Assembly: GCF_014636935.1 (NCBI RefSeq) | Contig: NZ_BMES01000002.1 | Location: 1,097,421 to 1,161,420 of the forward strand | From: Alsobacter metallidurans | Lineage (GTDB): Bacteria; Pseudomonadota; Alphaproteobacteria; Rhizobiales; Beijerinckiaceae | Reading direction: 5' to 3' | Length of the DNA stretch: 64,000 nucleotides | Notes under the pieces: generated by a model | Databases searched by the model: none | What the model saw: only the letters and a program-made list of their open reading frames with translations | What the model was told of the DNA's origin: nothing | Program-made: the position numbers and the translations under genes | Part shown: positions 16,412 to 24,146 of the stretch, piece after piece | How positions within the stretch are numbered: the first letter of the stretch is position 1 | How the letters are laid out: every line of letters begins with the position of its first letter

Positions 16412-16981
16412 ATGAGCCTGATGGCTGAAGCCCGGGCAGTGTCGATCGCCGTGCGCGCCCGCGTTGAGGAGATTGGCCCACTGTGGCTGTTGCTCTTGGC
16501 GCCTGCGCTTGTGTTGGGATTTGGCACACTGGCCGAGGAGGTGAGCGAGGGCGATACAACCGATTTTGATCGTTATGTGCTGCTGCTTTTCCACGTCCCC
16601 CACGATCCAAGCAGGCCGATCGGTCCAGCGTGGTTGCAGGAAGCGGCTCGCGATGTGACCAGCTTCGGAAGCGTGTCGTGGCTCGGATTTATCTTCCTCG
16701 CCGTTGTGGGTTTCCTGTGGCTCAGCCGCAAGCGCGATGCGTGCCTTCTGATGCTGGCGGCAGTCGGCGGGGGGCAACTCATCAGCACCCTTCTAAAAAT
16801 ATGGTTCGAGCGCCCCCGCCCCGATCTCATTCCAAACGCACCGCAGGTCTTCACGGCAAGCTTTCCAAGCGGACACGCGATGCTGTCCGCCGTGACATAC
16901 CTGACATTGGGAGCCCTGCTGACCCATCGCTTACGGCTGATAAAACAGCCGGGAAACAGCCAAGGGGGGCGGAGCTGGTAG
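16412..16981 (+). CDS. PAP2-family phosphatase, C-terminally truncated
   Basis: Membrane phosphatase of the PAP2 family. The first two signature motifs are present (KIWFERPRP and PSGHAMLSAVTYLTLGALL), but the frame ends shortly after in an unrelated tail (LIKQPGNSQGGRSW) and the third motif (SRxxxxxHxxxD), which carries the catalytic His, is missing. It is therefore probably inactive and marks a deletion or recombination point. The ATG at 16412 follows GGGAG; ATG 16400 and TTG 16361 are alternatives. Confidence 0.7.
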   Translation: MSLMAEARAVSIAVRARVEEIGPLWLLLLAPALVLGFGTLAEEVSEGDTTDFDRYVLLLFHVPHDPSRPIGPAWLQEAARDVTSFGSVSWLGFIFLAVVGFLWLSRKRDACLLMLAAVGGGQLISTLLKIWFERPRPDLIPNAPQVFTASFPSGHAMLSAVTYLTLGALLTHRLRLIKQPGNSQGGRSW

Positions 16982-17093
16982 GGCGCGATCCGAGCACCGA
17001 AGTCCGCCCCCTGCTGGTTCCCGAAACCGGAGGGTTTTTGCCAGCCACCGGCCTGCGCCAGCGCACTGCACGCCGTAGCTGGAGAAAGTGGCC

Positions 17094-17477
17094 GTGAACC
17101 GCACCCGCCTCCCCGATCGGCGCAACGCTGAGACATTCGAAATCCAACACAACGGCCAGCGCTTCGCCGCAAGCGTCGGGCGCTATGACGATGGCTCGCC
17201 CGCCGAGATCTTCGTCACCGGGCCGAAGTCCGGCACGGACCTGCGCGAGAGTCTCCACGATGCAAGCATTCTGCTGAGCTTGGCCCTGCAGCACGGTTGC
17301 GCCATCGAGACAATCGCGGCGGCATTGTCGAGGGATTCATCAGCTCAGATTGCTTCTTCGATAAAGCGTTCAATATTTGCGTTTGCCGTGCCAAGGCGGA
17401 AGTTCGAGATCATGACTTTGGCGCTCAAAGCATCTCTGATCGGCTGCGAAATGCTAAAGGGCCCCCGCTCCGAGTAG
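17094..17477 (+). CDS. TSCPD-domain protein with a replaced C-terminus
   Basis: Residues 1-80 match the small TSCPD proteins of this group, related to the C-terminal domain of B12-dependent ribonucleotide reductase: RRNAETFEIQHNGQRF, VGRYDDGSPAEIFVTG, ALQHGCAIETIAAALSRD. After about base 17,336 the normal C-terminus is lost and the frame runs backwards through the 3' end of the acyl-CoA-dehydrogenase-like gene on the other strand. This marks the edge of the operon to the right. GTG 17094 has GGAG nine bases upstream; GTG 17088 is too close to it. Confidence 0.7.
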   Translation: MNRTRLPDRRNAETFEIQHNGQRFAASVGRYDDGSPAEIFVTGPKSGTDLRESLHDASILLSLALQHGCAIETIAAALSRDSSAQIASSIKRSIFAFAVPRRKFEIMTLALKASLIGCEMLKGPRSE

Positions 17478-18505
17478 CCGCTTATGCCCAGTATCTCCAA
17501 TGCGTCGACGCAAAGCTTTGTCAGCGTTTCCGAGCAGACTATCTTCAGGCGCTTGATCCGAGCCGTTTGCCTGAAACTGAGATTCGGCGCCGCGGAAACG
17601 TCCGGATTTTCCCATCCGGCGATCGCGTCACGGATCAGGGCGATCATCGTGAACTGGAGATCGACGAGCCTGCTGAGTTCAAGACGCATCGAATTGGCTG
17701 CGGCTGCGTCATGGTCAGCCTGTTTCTCTACGAACTGCCGAACTTTCCCGAGGATGTCCGCCGCGATCCCGCTCCATGCGGAAGCCCAAAGAATGTGGAT
17801 GACGGGTGTCATCGTCTCTCGTGCGATTGCCGCAAACGGACGCGCAAACACAGCTTCCGGCGCAAACCGCGCCGTGACCACATAGGGCGCATTCGACATC
17901 CCACCCATGCCCATAAACTCCGCCGGGGCTCCGGACGCGATATCCATGTTGGCGGTTTCGGCTGCAATCAGCACCTGTGACGGTCGGCCGCTTCGCCCCT
18001 GACGCATCGCGGTGATGAGGATGGCTCCAGCCAGGTCCAGGTAGGAGATGTTCGGGCTATCCTTGGTCACCAGCGAGGCGCCAGTCGGCGCATCGTCGAC
18101 GGTGCAAAGCGACTTGAAGATGTCGCCGCTCGGACCTTTTTCAGATGTCCCGCTGGCGATCAGGTGCTGCCCGCCGATCATGCGCGCCTGCAGGTCTTTT
18201 AGAAACAGCGAATCCTCGCAATGGCGCACGATGCACAGCGCCTGCGAGGCATGCATGGCGAAAATCAGTCCCGCTGACCCGGATTGGCGAGCGATGGCGC
18301 TGGTCATGCGAGCCAAATCGCTGAGCGACGCCGCCCTTCCGCCGCACTCGGCAGCTCCCATTGACCAGACGATCCCGTCTTCCCGCATTTGCTGGAGCAT
18401 GGCGTCGACAAAAGCCTTTTCGGCTCCGGGAGTGCGCTTGACGGCAATCCGTTCCGTCAACGAACCGCAGAGAGCGACGAGATCTTCAGTGTTGGACGTC
18501 ACCAT
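17345..18505 (-). CDS. Acyl-CoA dehydrogenase-family flavoprotein
   Basis: A 386-residue protein of normal length for the family. It has the N-terminal helical domain (SMGAAECGGRAASLSDLARMTSAIARQSGSAGLI, in parts), the middle FAD/substrate region (ASGTSEKGPSGD) and the C-terminal helical domain with GISGYSERGPFSISQPIRDA, where the catalytic Glu would be the E of YSERG. Related enzymes oxidise aminoacyl groups bound to carrier proteins, such as prolyl-carrier dehydrogenases. Its place in an operon with a ligase and a carrier, and without beta-oxidation genes, favours that type of job. It starts nine bases after the MBOAT stop and is the last gene. Confidence 0.8.
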   Translation of the reverse strand: MVTSNTEDLVALCGSLTERIAVKRTPGAEKAFVDAMLQQMREDGIVWSMGAAECGGRAASLSDLARMTSAIARQSGSAGLIFAMHASQALCIVRHCEDSLFLKDLQARMIGGQHLIASGTSEKGPSGDIFKSLCTVDDAPTGASLVTKDSPNISYLDLAGAILITAMRQGRSGRPSQVLIAAETANMDIASGAPAEFMGMGGMSNAPYVVTARFAPEAVFARPFAAIARETMTPVIHILWASAWSGIAADILGKVRQFVEKQADHDAAAANSMRLELSRLVDLQFTMIALIRDAIAGWENPDVSAAPNLSFRQTARIKRLKIVCSETLTKLCVDALEILGISGYSERGPFSISQPIRDALSAKVMISNFRLGTANANIERFIEEAI

Positions 18506-18514
18506 TGAAGCACC

Positions 18515-19741
18515 TCATCCTAGTCCGATTGCGCGGAGCATCAGACCGAGGGAGTCCGTCAGCGTGCCCGTGGGGTGGAAAGCGACCAGCCCGCCGCCGA
18601 GCGTGACGTAAAACATCGTAATGGCCCAAGCCATCACTCTGCCCAAGGGCGTTTTAAACATCTTGATCCGTCGACGCGCCGAGAAGCGACCCCACCATTG
18701 CGTCAACGCTTGCCCCACTCCATGCCAAAGCCCCCATGCGAGCCACTGGAGAGAACCGGCGTGCCAGAGCCCGACAGCCGTAAAGGTGATGATGATCGCC
18801 AAATAAGGGTTCCGCGTATAACCCACGAGTGGCATGTAGACATAAACGCGGCACCACGACGTCAAGGACATGTGCCATCGACGCCAGAACTCGGTCAGGT
18901 TCGTCACGACCAGCGGATACTGGAAATTTTCGATGATCTTGAAACCGAACAAACGGCTGACGCCGATTGCGATGTCCGAATACGCTGAAAAATCTAGGTA
19001 CAGCACGATGAGAGCAAGCGTCAGGTAAGCCCAAATGCGCAGGACTCCGGCAAGTCCGTGTGCGTTGGCGACGAATTTGTTCAGGTCTGGACCCGTTATT
19101 CTGGTGATGATCGCCGTGATCGCGGCAGCCACGATCAGCTTTTTCACCAAGCCGAAAACAATGCGGGTCAGGCCTTCAACAACAAGTCCTGAGCTCAAGC
19201 GCTCATTTCGCCCGGCGAGGAAGTGATCGAAGGGTTCGATCGGTCCGGCCGTGAATGTCGGCACAAGGAAAAGCCAGACCAGGAACTCCTGGGTCGCGTG
19301 CGCCGGCAGAGCACCCCTTCCCTGCTCGATCGCGTAATGGATTAGTTTAAAACAGAAGTAGCTAATTCCGAGCGGCGCCAAGATCTGCGCAATCGGGGAG
19401 TCGGCCTGCCAGACCCGCACGATCGGCGGCGCAAACTTGTACCAGAACAAGTATCCGAGGATCAGCACCACCGGCGGTCCGGCCCGTCCGACGCTCGACG
19501 CCGCCACCTGAACAAAGCCCCGCCCACCACCCGCCAGGGCGATCATCTTGGGGCTGGTTGCGAAGCTCAGCCTGACGACGATGCTCAAGGCCACCATCAG
19601 GACGCAAGCTGCCGGTGCGAGCATCATCAGGAAAGCGATGCTGGCGGCCGCCAGGAAGTGCAGCCTGACAGCGGCGGGAAGCAACCAGAACGTCGCCAGC
19701 GAAGCTGCCGTGAAAAGCCACCATTCGCCTAACTGGATCAT
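18515..19741 (-). CDS. MBOAT-family O-acyltransferase (DltB/AlgI-like)
   Basis: A 408-residue polytopic membrane protein. It carries the DltB/AlgI signature: FxxPTFTAGPIEP, YLDFSAYSDIAIGVSRLFG, FWRRWHMSLTSWCRVYVYMPL, and VGLWHAGSLQWLAWGLWHG holding the catalytic His. Such proteins take an acyl group from a cytoplasmic donor and move it to the outer side of the inner membrane. In dlt operons the donor is the carrier DltC and the helper is the tiny protein DltX; both have counterparts here. It starts 14 bases after the small DltX-like gene. Confidence 0.9.
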   Translation of the reverse strand: MIQLGEWWLFTAASLATFWLLPAAVRLHFLAAASIAFLMMLAPAACVLMVALSIVVRLSFATSPKMIALAGGGRGFVQVAASSVGRAGPPVVLILGYLFWYKFAPPIVRVWQADSPIAQILAPLGISYFCFKLIHYAIEQGRGALPAHATQEFLVWLFLVPTFTAGPIEPFDHFLAGRNERLSSGLVVEGLTRIVFGLVKKLIVAAAITAIITRITGPDLNKFVANAHGLAGVLRIWAYLTLALIVLYLDFSAYSDIAIGVSRLFGFKIIENFQYPLVVTNLTEFWRRWHMSLTSWCRVYVYMPLVGYTRNPYLAIIITFTAVGLWHAGSLQWLAWGLWHGVGQALTQWWGRFSARRRIKMFKTPLGRVMAWAITMFYVTLGGGLVAFHPTGTLTDSLGLMLRAIGLG

Positions 19742-19755
19742 GGGTTCGCCACAGC

Positions 19756-19911
19756 TTAATAGCCTTGGTAACTAAATGGCGCCACGTCCCCCGACAGCGC
19801 TAGTAGGCCCAGGATCGCGAAGAACAGCAATGGACCCACGATGATCCCTTGCAGCAGTTGCCCTAACCGCCAGCCGAGATCACTGGCGTCCGGCAGCGAA
19901 TCCCGCTTCAT
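19756..19911 (-). CDS. DltX-like one-helix membrane microprotein
   Basis: A 51-residue frame read on the minus strand, between the DltD-like and MBOAT genes. It has a polar N-terminus (MKRDSLPDASDLGWRLG), one membrane helix at about residues 22-40 (IIVGPLLFFAILGLLAL) and a C-terminal tail ending PFSYQGY. DltX of Gram-positive dlt operons is also about 50 residues with one helix and ends F-I-Y-x-x-F; its Tyr has been proposed to carry the acyl group between DltB and DltD. The ATG is preceded by GAGGT, overlaps the DltD-like gene by 32 bases and ends 14 bases before the MBOAT start. The match is by size, topology, motif and position. Confidence 0.75.
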   Translation of the reverse strand: MKRDSLPDASDLGWRLGQLLQGIIVGPLLFFAILGLLALSGDVAPFSYQGY

Positions 19912-21034
19912 CGTGACCTCCCGGATTGATGCCCGCCCTCACACATTCGGCTAACCCACGGCGAAGCTTGGCCTGAGAAAGTCGGTCCGTGACATGAATG
20001 TAATCAGGATAGGATTCAGGCGGCGGCTGGTAAATCGCTTGAAGTGGGCAGTAGGAGGCGCCAAGATCGCGCGCCAGCTTCTCCGCGCTCTGCAAGTATT
20101 CATCATATTTTCGTGTAAAGTCCGGCGTGATGAGCAAAGGACTGACAGGCTCTTCGACGAGGATCACGGCGGAGCCCCTGGTGTGTAAGTTCTGGATCGT
20201 GTTCCTGAGCATGTCGACGACGAAGTGGCCATCCTCCGCGCTCCTGGCGAGGCTGCGGAGCAGCAGCTCCTTCCGTTTGGCCAGTTCGCCCGTGGTGAGC
20301 GGCCGGGTCGGCGCATAGGCGGCGATCTGCGGGTATGCGGGCCTGTTCAACAGCGCCCGTCCGCTGAAAATTCCTGCGTTGCGCAACAGGAACTTGGCGT
20401 TGTCGATGGCGTAGACGCCGGTCTCGACGGGCGGGCTCTCGCCCAGGGTTTCGACCAGCTTGTCGGCCCAAGCCGACCGCAGCCCCACCCGGTTTTTCTG
20501 ATGCAATCGCAACAAACTCTCAGGCGTCGCCTCGAAACGAAGAAAGCTCGAGCCGAGCACTACCAGGCAGGGGCCGCTGCGCGTGGCGTAATCGGCCAGG
20601 GTCGCCTCGTCCAACGGACCTTGAAGCGGCGTCGTCATCAGCGACGCTTCCCAGGTTAGCCCCGTCGCGGAGGCCAACGCGGCGCTCACCTCGTCTTCGC
20701 GCGCGAGCGCCTGGGCCAGAATCGAGTTCGCAATCACGCACAAGCGTCGTACACGAGCGGCCGGTGGCGTCAGGGACAGGCGGGCGGCGCTGATCGTGGC
20801 ACGCGCTTCGGTGTCGTTTTTCGATCGAGGGAAGAACTTCCCGTAGGGACCAGCCAGGAGCTGCAGGGTGACGGAATGCAGGACGACACCGCTGGTCGCG
20901 ATGCAACTGGCCAGGATCAGGCTCAACGCGAACGCGCTCGGCGTGATGAAGCCCGTCCACAGGCTCCGGATGAACAGCCCAAAGCGCGCTCTTCTGGCCA
21001 GGCCTGGCGCATCGGCTACGGACATCGCCATCAT
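19880..21034 (-). CDS. DltD-like membrane-anchored SGNH protein
   Basis: A 384-residue protein with one N-terminal membrane helix (about residues 33-55) and an extracytoplasmic domain. Candidate catalytic elements are Ser104 in VIANSILAQAL, a GSS at 161-163 (VVLGSSFLRF) and D344-x-x-H347 (PDYIHVTD), the order seen in SGNH/DltD proteins. It lies where dltD would lie, and its start overlaps the ligase stop (ATGA). Overall identity to DltD looks low, so I call it DltD-like. Likely role: final transfer of the acyl group to a surface acceptor, or its hydrolysis. Confidence 0.72.
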   Translation of the reverse strand: MMAMSVADAPGLARRARFGLFIRSLWTGFITPSAFALSLILASCIATSGVVLHSVTLQLLAGPYGKFFPRSKNDTEARATISAARLSLTPPAARVRRLCVIANSILAQALAREDEVSAALASATGLTWEASLMTTPLQGPLDEATLADYATRSGPCLVVLGSSFLRFEATPESLLRLHQKNRVGLRSAWADKLVETLGESPPVETGVYAIDNAKFLLRNAGIFSGRALLNRPAYPQIAAYAPTRPLTTGELAKRKELLLRSLARSAEDGHFVVDMLRNTIQNLHTRGSAVILVEEPVSPLLITPDFTRKYDEYLQSAEKLARDLGASYCPLQAIYQPPPESYPDYIHVTDRLSQAKLRRGLAECVRAGINPGGHDEAGFAAGRQ

Positions 21035-22578
21035 CGATCGTCCAGCATCAACGCCCGGATCCGCGGAACATCCGGTTTCCCGTTGGGCGTCAGTGGGAAC
21101 GATTGAAAGGAACGATAAGCCCGCGGCTGCATGTAAGGAGACATGATCCTCCTCGCGGCAGCCTTGAGTTCGGGGAGTGGGTCCGAGCCTTCGTCCGCCG
21201 CAACGACGGCGGCTACGACCTGCTCCCCGATGAGGTCATGCGGCAGTCCGAATACGATCGCGTCCGCGACGAGCCCGGTGCCTCTCAGCAATTCCTCGAC
21301 TTCGTCCGGACTGACGCGCACTCCCATGGACTTCACCAGCCGGTCGCGGCGGCATTTCACGTACAGCAGACCCGAGGCGTCCTTCCAGCCCAGGTCCCCG
21401 CTGAACACCGCTTTGGGGGCGTCGACGCCAGGATACCGCCACAGGGGGTCCGGTCGACGAACCTTTTCCGTTGCGCTCGGATCCCCCCAATACCCCAGGA
21501 AGACGCCGACCCCCCGGTGAACGATCTCCCCCATTTCATCGATGGCCGCTTCGGTCCCGTCCTCGCGTATGATCGCGACGCTGACGCCCGGATAAGCGAA
21601 ACCGACCGACTCCGGATACCGATCGGCAAGGTCGACGGGCAGTCCGGCAGTTCTGTAGGTTTCGGTCATCCCATAATTCAGAGAAAACTTAGCGCCGTTA
21701 AAGACGCCAGCCATGTCGGCGAAGATCGCGGGCGGAATCTTCCCGCCCGTATTCATGATCAGCCGCAAGGATCGCAGATCCGTTCCGCGCAAAGGTGAGA
21801 CGCCGCGAGTCAGCAGGGCGAAGATGGACGGGATGCCGGCGAAGACAGTCGGCTTGCCCGAGCTGATCGCATTGCAGATCGCCACCCCGCCTCTCGCTTC
21901 CGGCAGAATCTGCGTGACGCCCAGCAGGACCGTGGTAAGGAGTTGGCCGTAGCCGTAGTCGAACGACCATGGGATCGGACACAGGATCCGATCCTCGATC
22001 GTGAGGCCGAGATGGCCGGCGACCATCTGGCAGCCAGCAACCAAGTTCGCGTGCGATTGCGTGACCCCTTTCGGAGCCCCGGTCGATCCCGACGTAAAAA
22101 AGACGGACGCAGGTTCGTGATCGTGCGCCAGGCCAGGGCCGGTGGACGCGAGGCATTCCGCTGATGTAGGCTGCAAGACATGGATCCTGGTCGTAACGGC
22201 TCTCTCGGCAGCCTCGGCGAGCCTGCTTTCGACGATGCAGAGCACGGGCTGTAGAACGCCAGCAGCATGGAGGAAGTGGGTCGCGGGCGCTTCGTCGTTC
22301 ACGATCCCGACGATTGCGCCAAGCCTCCAGCAGGCCAGTATGCTCGCGGCCAGCTCAGCGCTGTTGGACGCCCAGAACAGACACCGGTCGCCGGGGCAAA
22401 CGCCTGCGGCCGCCAAGTCCGTCGCTCCCGCAAGGGCGGCGGACCGCAGCTCTCCAAACGAAACGTCACGGGGACCTTGGACGAGCGCAGATCGGGTGGC
22501 GAAGCGCCGGGATGTCGCCTCGAACTTGCGCCAAAGAGCACCTGGCATCGCATCGGCCCTTTCGTTATCGACACCCAC
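21031..22578 (-). CDS. AMP-forming acyl/aminoacyl ligase (DltA-like position)
   Basis: A 515-residue member of the ANL adenylating family. Motifs: A3 FFTSGSTGAPKGV (about residues 160-172), SFDYGYGQ, A5 NYGMTET, A7 FSGDLGWKD, A8 KCRRDRLVKSMGVRVSPDEVEE, A10 TPNGKPD with the catalytic Lys. It activates an acid as its adenylate and should load it on the operon's carrier protein. The SFDYG segment is like the AMP ligases associated with exosortase-A clusters, which also sit beside a PLP decarboxylase and a carrier. Its start overlaps the decarboxylase by 14 bases. Substrate not predictable by eye. Confidence 0.88.
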   Translation of the reverse strand: MGVDNERADAMPGALWRKFEATSRRFATRSALVQGPRDVSFGELRSAALAGATDLAAAGVCPGDRCLFWASNSAELAASILACWRLGAIVGIVNDEAPATHFLHAAGVLQPVLCIVESRLAEAAERAVTTRIHVLQPTSAECLASTGPGLAHDHEPASVFFTSGSTGAPKGVTQSHANLVAGCQMVAGHLGLTIEDRILCPIPWSFDYGYGQLLTTVLLGVTQILPEARGGVAICNAISSGKPTVFAGIPSIFALLTRGVSPLRGTDLRSLRLIMNTGGKIPPAIFADMAGVFNGAKFSLNYGMTETYRTAGLPVDLADRYPESVGFAYPGVSVAIIREDGTEAAIDEMGEIVHRGVGVFLGYWGDPSATEKVRRPDPLWRYPGVDAPKAVFSGDLGWKDASGLLYVKCRRDRLVKSMGVRVSPDEVEELLRGTGLVADAIVFGLPHDLIGEQVVAAVVAADEGSDPLPELKAAARRIMSPYMQPRAYRSFQSFPLTPNGKPDVPRIRALMLDDR

Positions 22579-23833
22579 GATGCTGATCCCGAACGACCGG
22601 CTTCTCGGCGGGAGATCCGCGTTCGGTCGCGTCGCGTGCGGCTCCGTCGATCAGGACGATTTCGGCGGGCTCGGGGTGGCTGATGAACCGTGTCGGGCTG
22701 GCCGTCAGCCCATAGGCGCCGGAATTAGCGATCGCGAGAGTGTCGTCGACCCTGACTTCCGGAAGCTCTATGTCGGACGCAAGCACGTCGATGCTGGTGC
22801 ACAATGGCCCCACCAACGTATAACGATGCATCGCCGCGTCAGGGTTGGACACATTCTCAATTCGCCAGTTCCGGCGGATCACGGTTCCCATCATCCCGCA
22901 TGCGGCGAGGTGATTATTGAAACCAGCGTCGCACATGCGAAAATCGACGGCCCTGCTGAGCTTCTCGGCGACAACGGACGTCAGCAGCCACCCGGCCGGC
23001 CCGACGATCCATCGGCCCATTTCCAGAACGAACATGGTGTCGGCGAAAACAGGTTCGCTCCTCATCTCGGCGATGGAGGGAATGACCAGGCGACCGATGG
23101 CGTCGATGTCCAGTTCGGCCTCGGATGCCAGGTAGGGGATCCCGAATCCCGAACCAAAGATGAGCTTGGCTGGCCGAAGTTCCGCAAGCTGGCAGGCACG
23201 TCTGAAAATCCGGATAAAAATCGCGAAGTTGTCCGAAACCGCCTGCGCGTTGAGACTGTTTGTGCCCGAATAGATATGGAATCCGGTCAGCTTCAGATTG
23301 TTCAACGATTGGATACGTTCGATAGCTGTCGACAGTTCTTCTTCGTCTACGCCGAACTGGCTCGCCTTACCTGAGAAGCTCACTCCGAAATGTCGCGGCG
23401 ACGTCGCCGGATTGATGCGGAGGATGACATCCTGGCGAACGTGAAGCTCCGCAGCGATTCTGTTTGCCTCGGCGGCTTCCCTCACCGACTCCAGCACCAG
23501 GCCGCCGATGCATGCCGATATGGCGTCCCGCAGTTCGCGGGGCCGTTTCGCGGGGCCGGAGAAAGTCACACGATCGGCGGGAAACCCGGCCTCGGTGGAC
23601 CGATGGACCTCTGCGACGGATGAGGCGTCCGCCAGCGCAACTTGTCCGGCGAGGCTCGCCAACAAAGTCGGGTTTGGGTTCGCCTTGAGAGCGTAGCTCA
23701 CCGAAAAGTGTGGAGCGAATACGCGTGCGAGATCCGCCAGACGCGCGCGTACGACATCCAGATCGTAGACATAGGCCGGCGTGCCGAACTCTTTCGCGAC
23801 CTGAACCAACGCTTTCCGTGCCGCCATGGTCAC
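22565..23833 (-). CDS. PLP-dependent decarboxylase, alanine-racemase-fold type
   Basis: A 422-residue fold-type III enzyme related to diaminopimelate decarboxylase (LysA). The PLP Lys is in SYALKANPNP (about residue 49), the glycine-rich phosphate site in FGSGFGIPY, and the C-terminal active-site segment is GPLCTSIDVL. That last motif resembles the exosortase-A-associated decarboxylases (GPLCTPLD) more than LysA (GPxCESGD). It may make the amine-bearing precursor or alter a carrier-bound amino acid. GTG 23833 overlaps the carrier stop; ATG 23827 is an alternative. Confidence 0.85.
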   Translation of the reverse strand: MTMAARKALVQVAKEFGTPAYVYDLDVVRARLADLARVFAPHFSVSYALKANPNPTLLASLAGQVALADASSVAEVHRSTEAGFPADRVTFSGPAKRPRELRDAISACIGGLVLESVREAAEANRIAAELHVRQDVILRINPATSPRHFGVSFSGKASQFGVDEEELSTAIERIQSLNNLKLTGFHIYSGTNSLNAQAVSDNFAIFIRIFRRACQLAELRPAKLIFGSGFGIPYLASEAELDIDAIGRLVIPSIAEMRSEPVFADTMFVLEMGRWIVGPAGWLLTSVVAEKLSRAVDFRMCDAGFNNHLAACGMMGTVIRRNWRIENVSNPDAAMHRYTLVGPLCTSIDVLASDIELPEVRVDDTLAIANSGAYGLTASPTRFISHPEPAEIVLIDGAARDATERGSPAEKPVVRDQHRGCR

Positions 23834-24087
23834 TTGGCGCGTTCCCGTTCAGTCATCTTATCTGCGTAAGCTACGATCCTGGAGATCGAATCGAAGTTAT
23901 GAAGGTTGACGTCCGAAGGAGAGATGACGATTCCAGCCTGTTTTTCGATAAACGACATCAGCGAGACGAGCGCGAAACTGTCGATCAGCCCGCCACTGAA
24001 CAGCAATGTTTCATCCGTGAATTCATTCACGTCCACAAACAATTCGCTCTCAATGTATTTTTGAAGCTCCTCCTTGGATAGGCGCAT
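23830..24087 (-). CDS. Acyl/aminoacyl carrier protein (DltC-like)
   Basis: An 85-residue acidic carrier protein of standard length. The phosphopantetheine Ser is in FSGGLIDSFALVSLMSFIEK, the DSxx motif at about residue 37. It would be loaded by the AMP ligase, whose gene is two downstream, and offered to the flavoprotein and the MBOAT protein. It has a good AGGAG site upstream of the ATG and overlaps the decarboxylase by four bases. A phosphopantetheinyl transferase is not in the window. Confidence 0.85.
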   Translation of the reverse strand: MRLSKEELQKYIESELFVDVNEFTDETLLFSGGLIDSFALVSLMSFIEKQAGIVISPSDVNLHNFDSISRIVAYADKMTERERAK

Positions 24088-24146
24088 ACTTGATCTCCTA
24101 ACAGAAACGCGAAAACTGGTTATCTCGATCGTCCCAGCTCAACTGG

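Noticed and set aside
22565-23833. Plain lysA (diaminopimelate decarboxylase)
   Set aside because: The fold fits, but the GPLCTSID motif and the operon context do not; a housekeeping lysA would not sit in an export operon.
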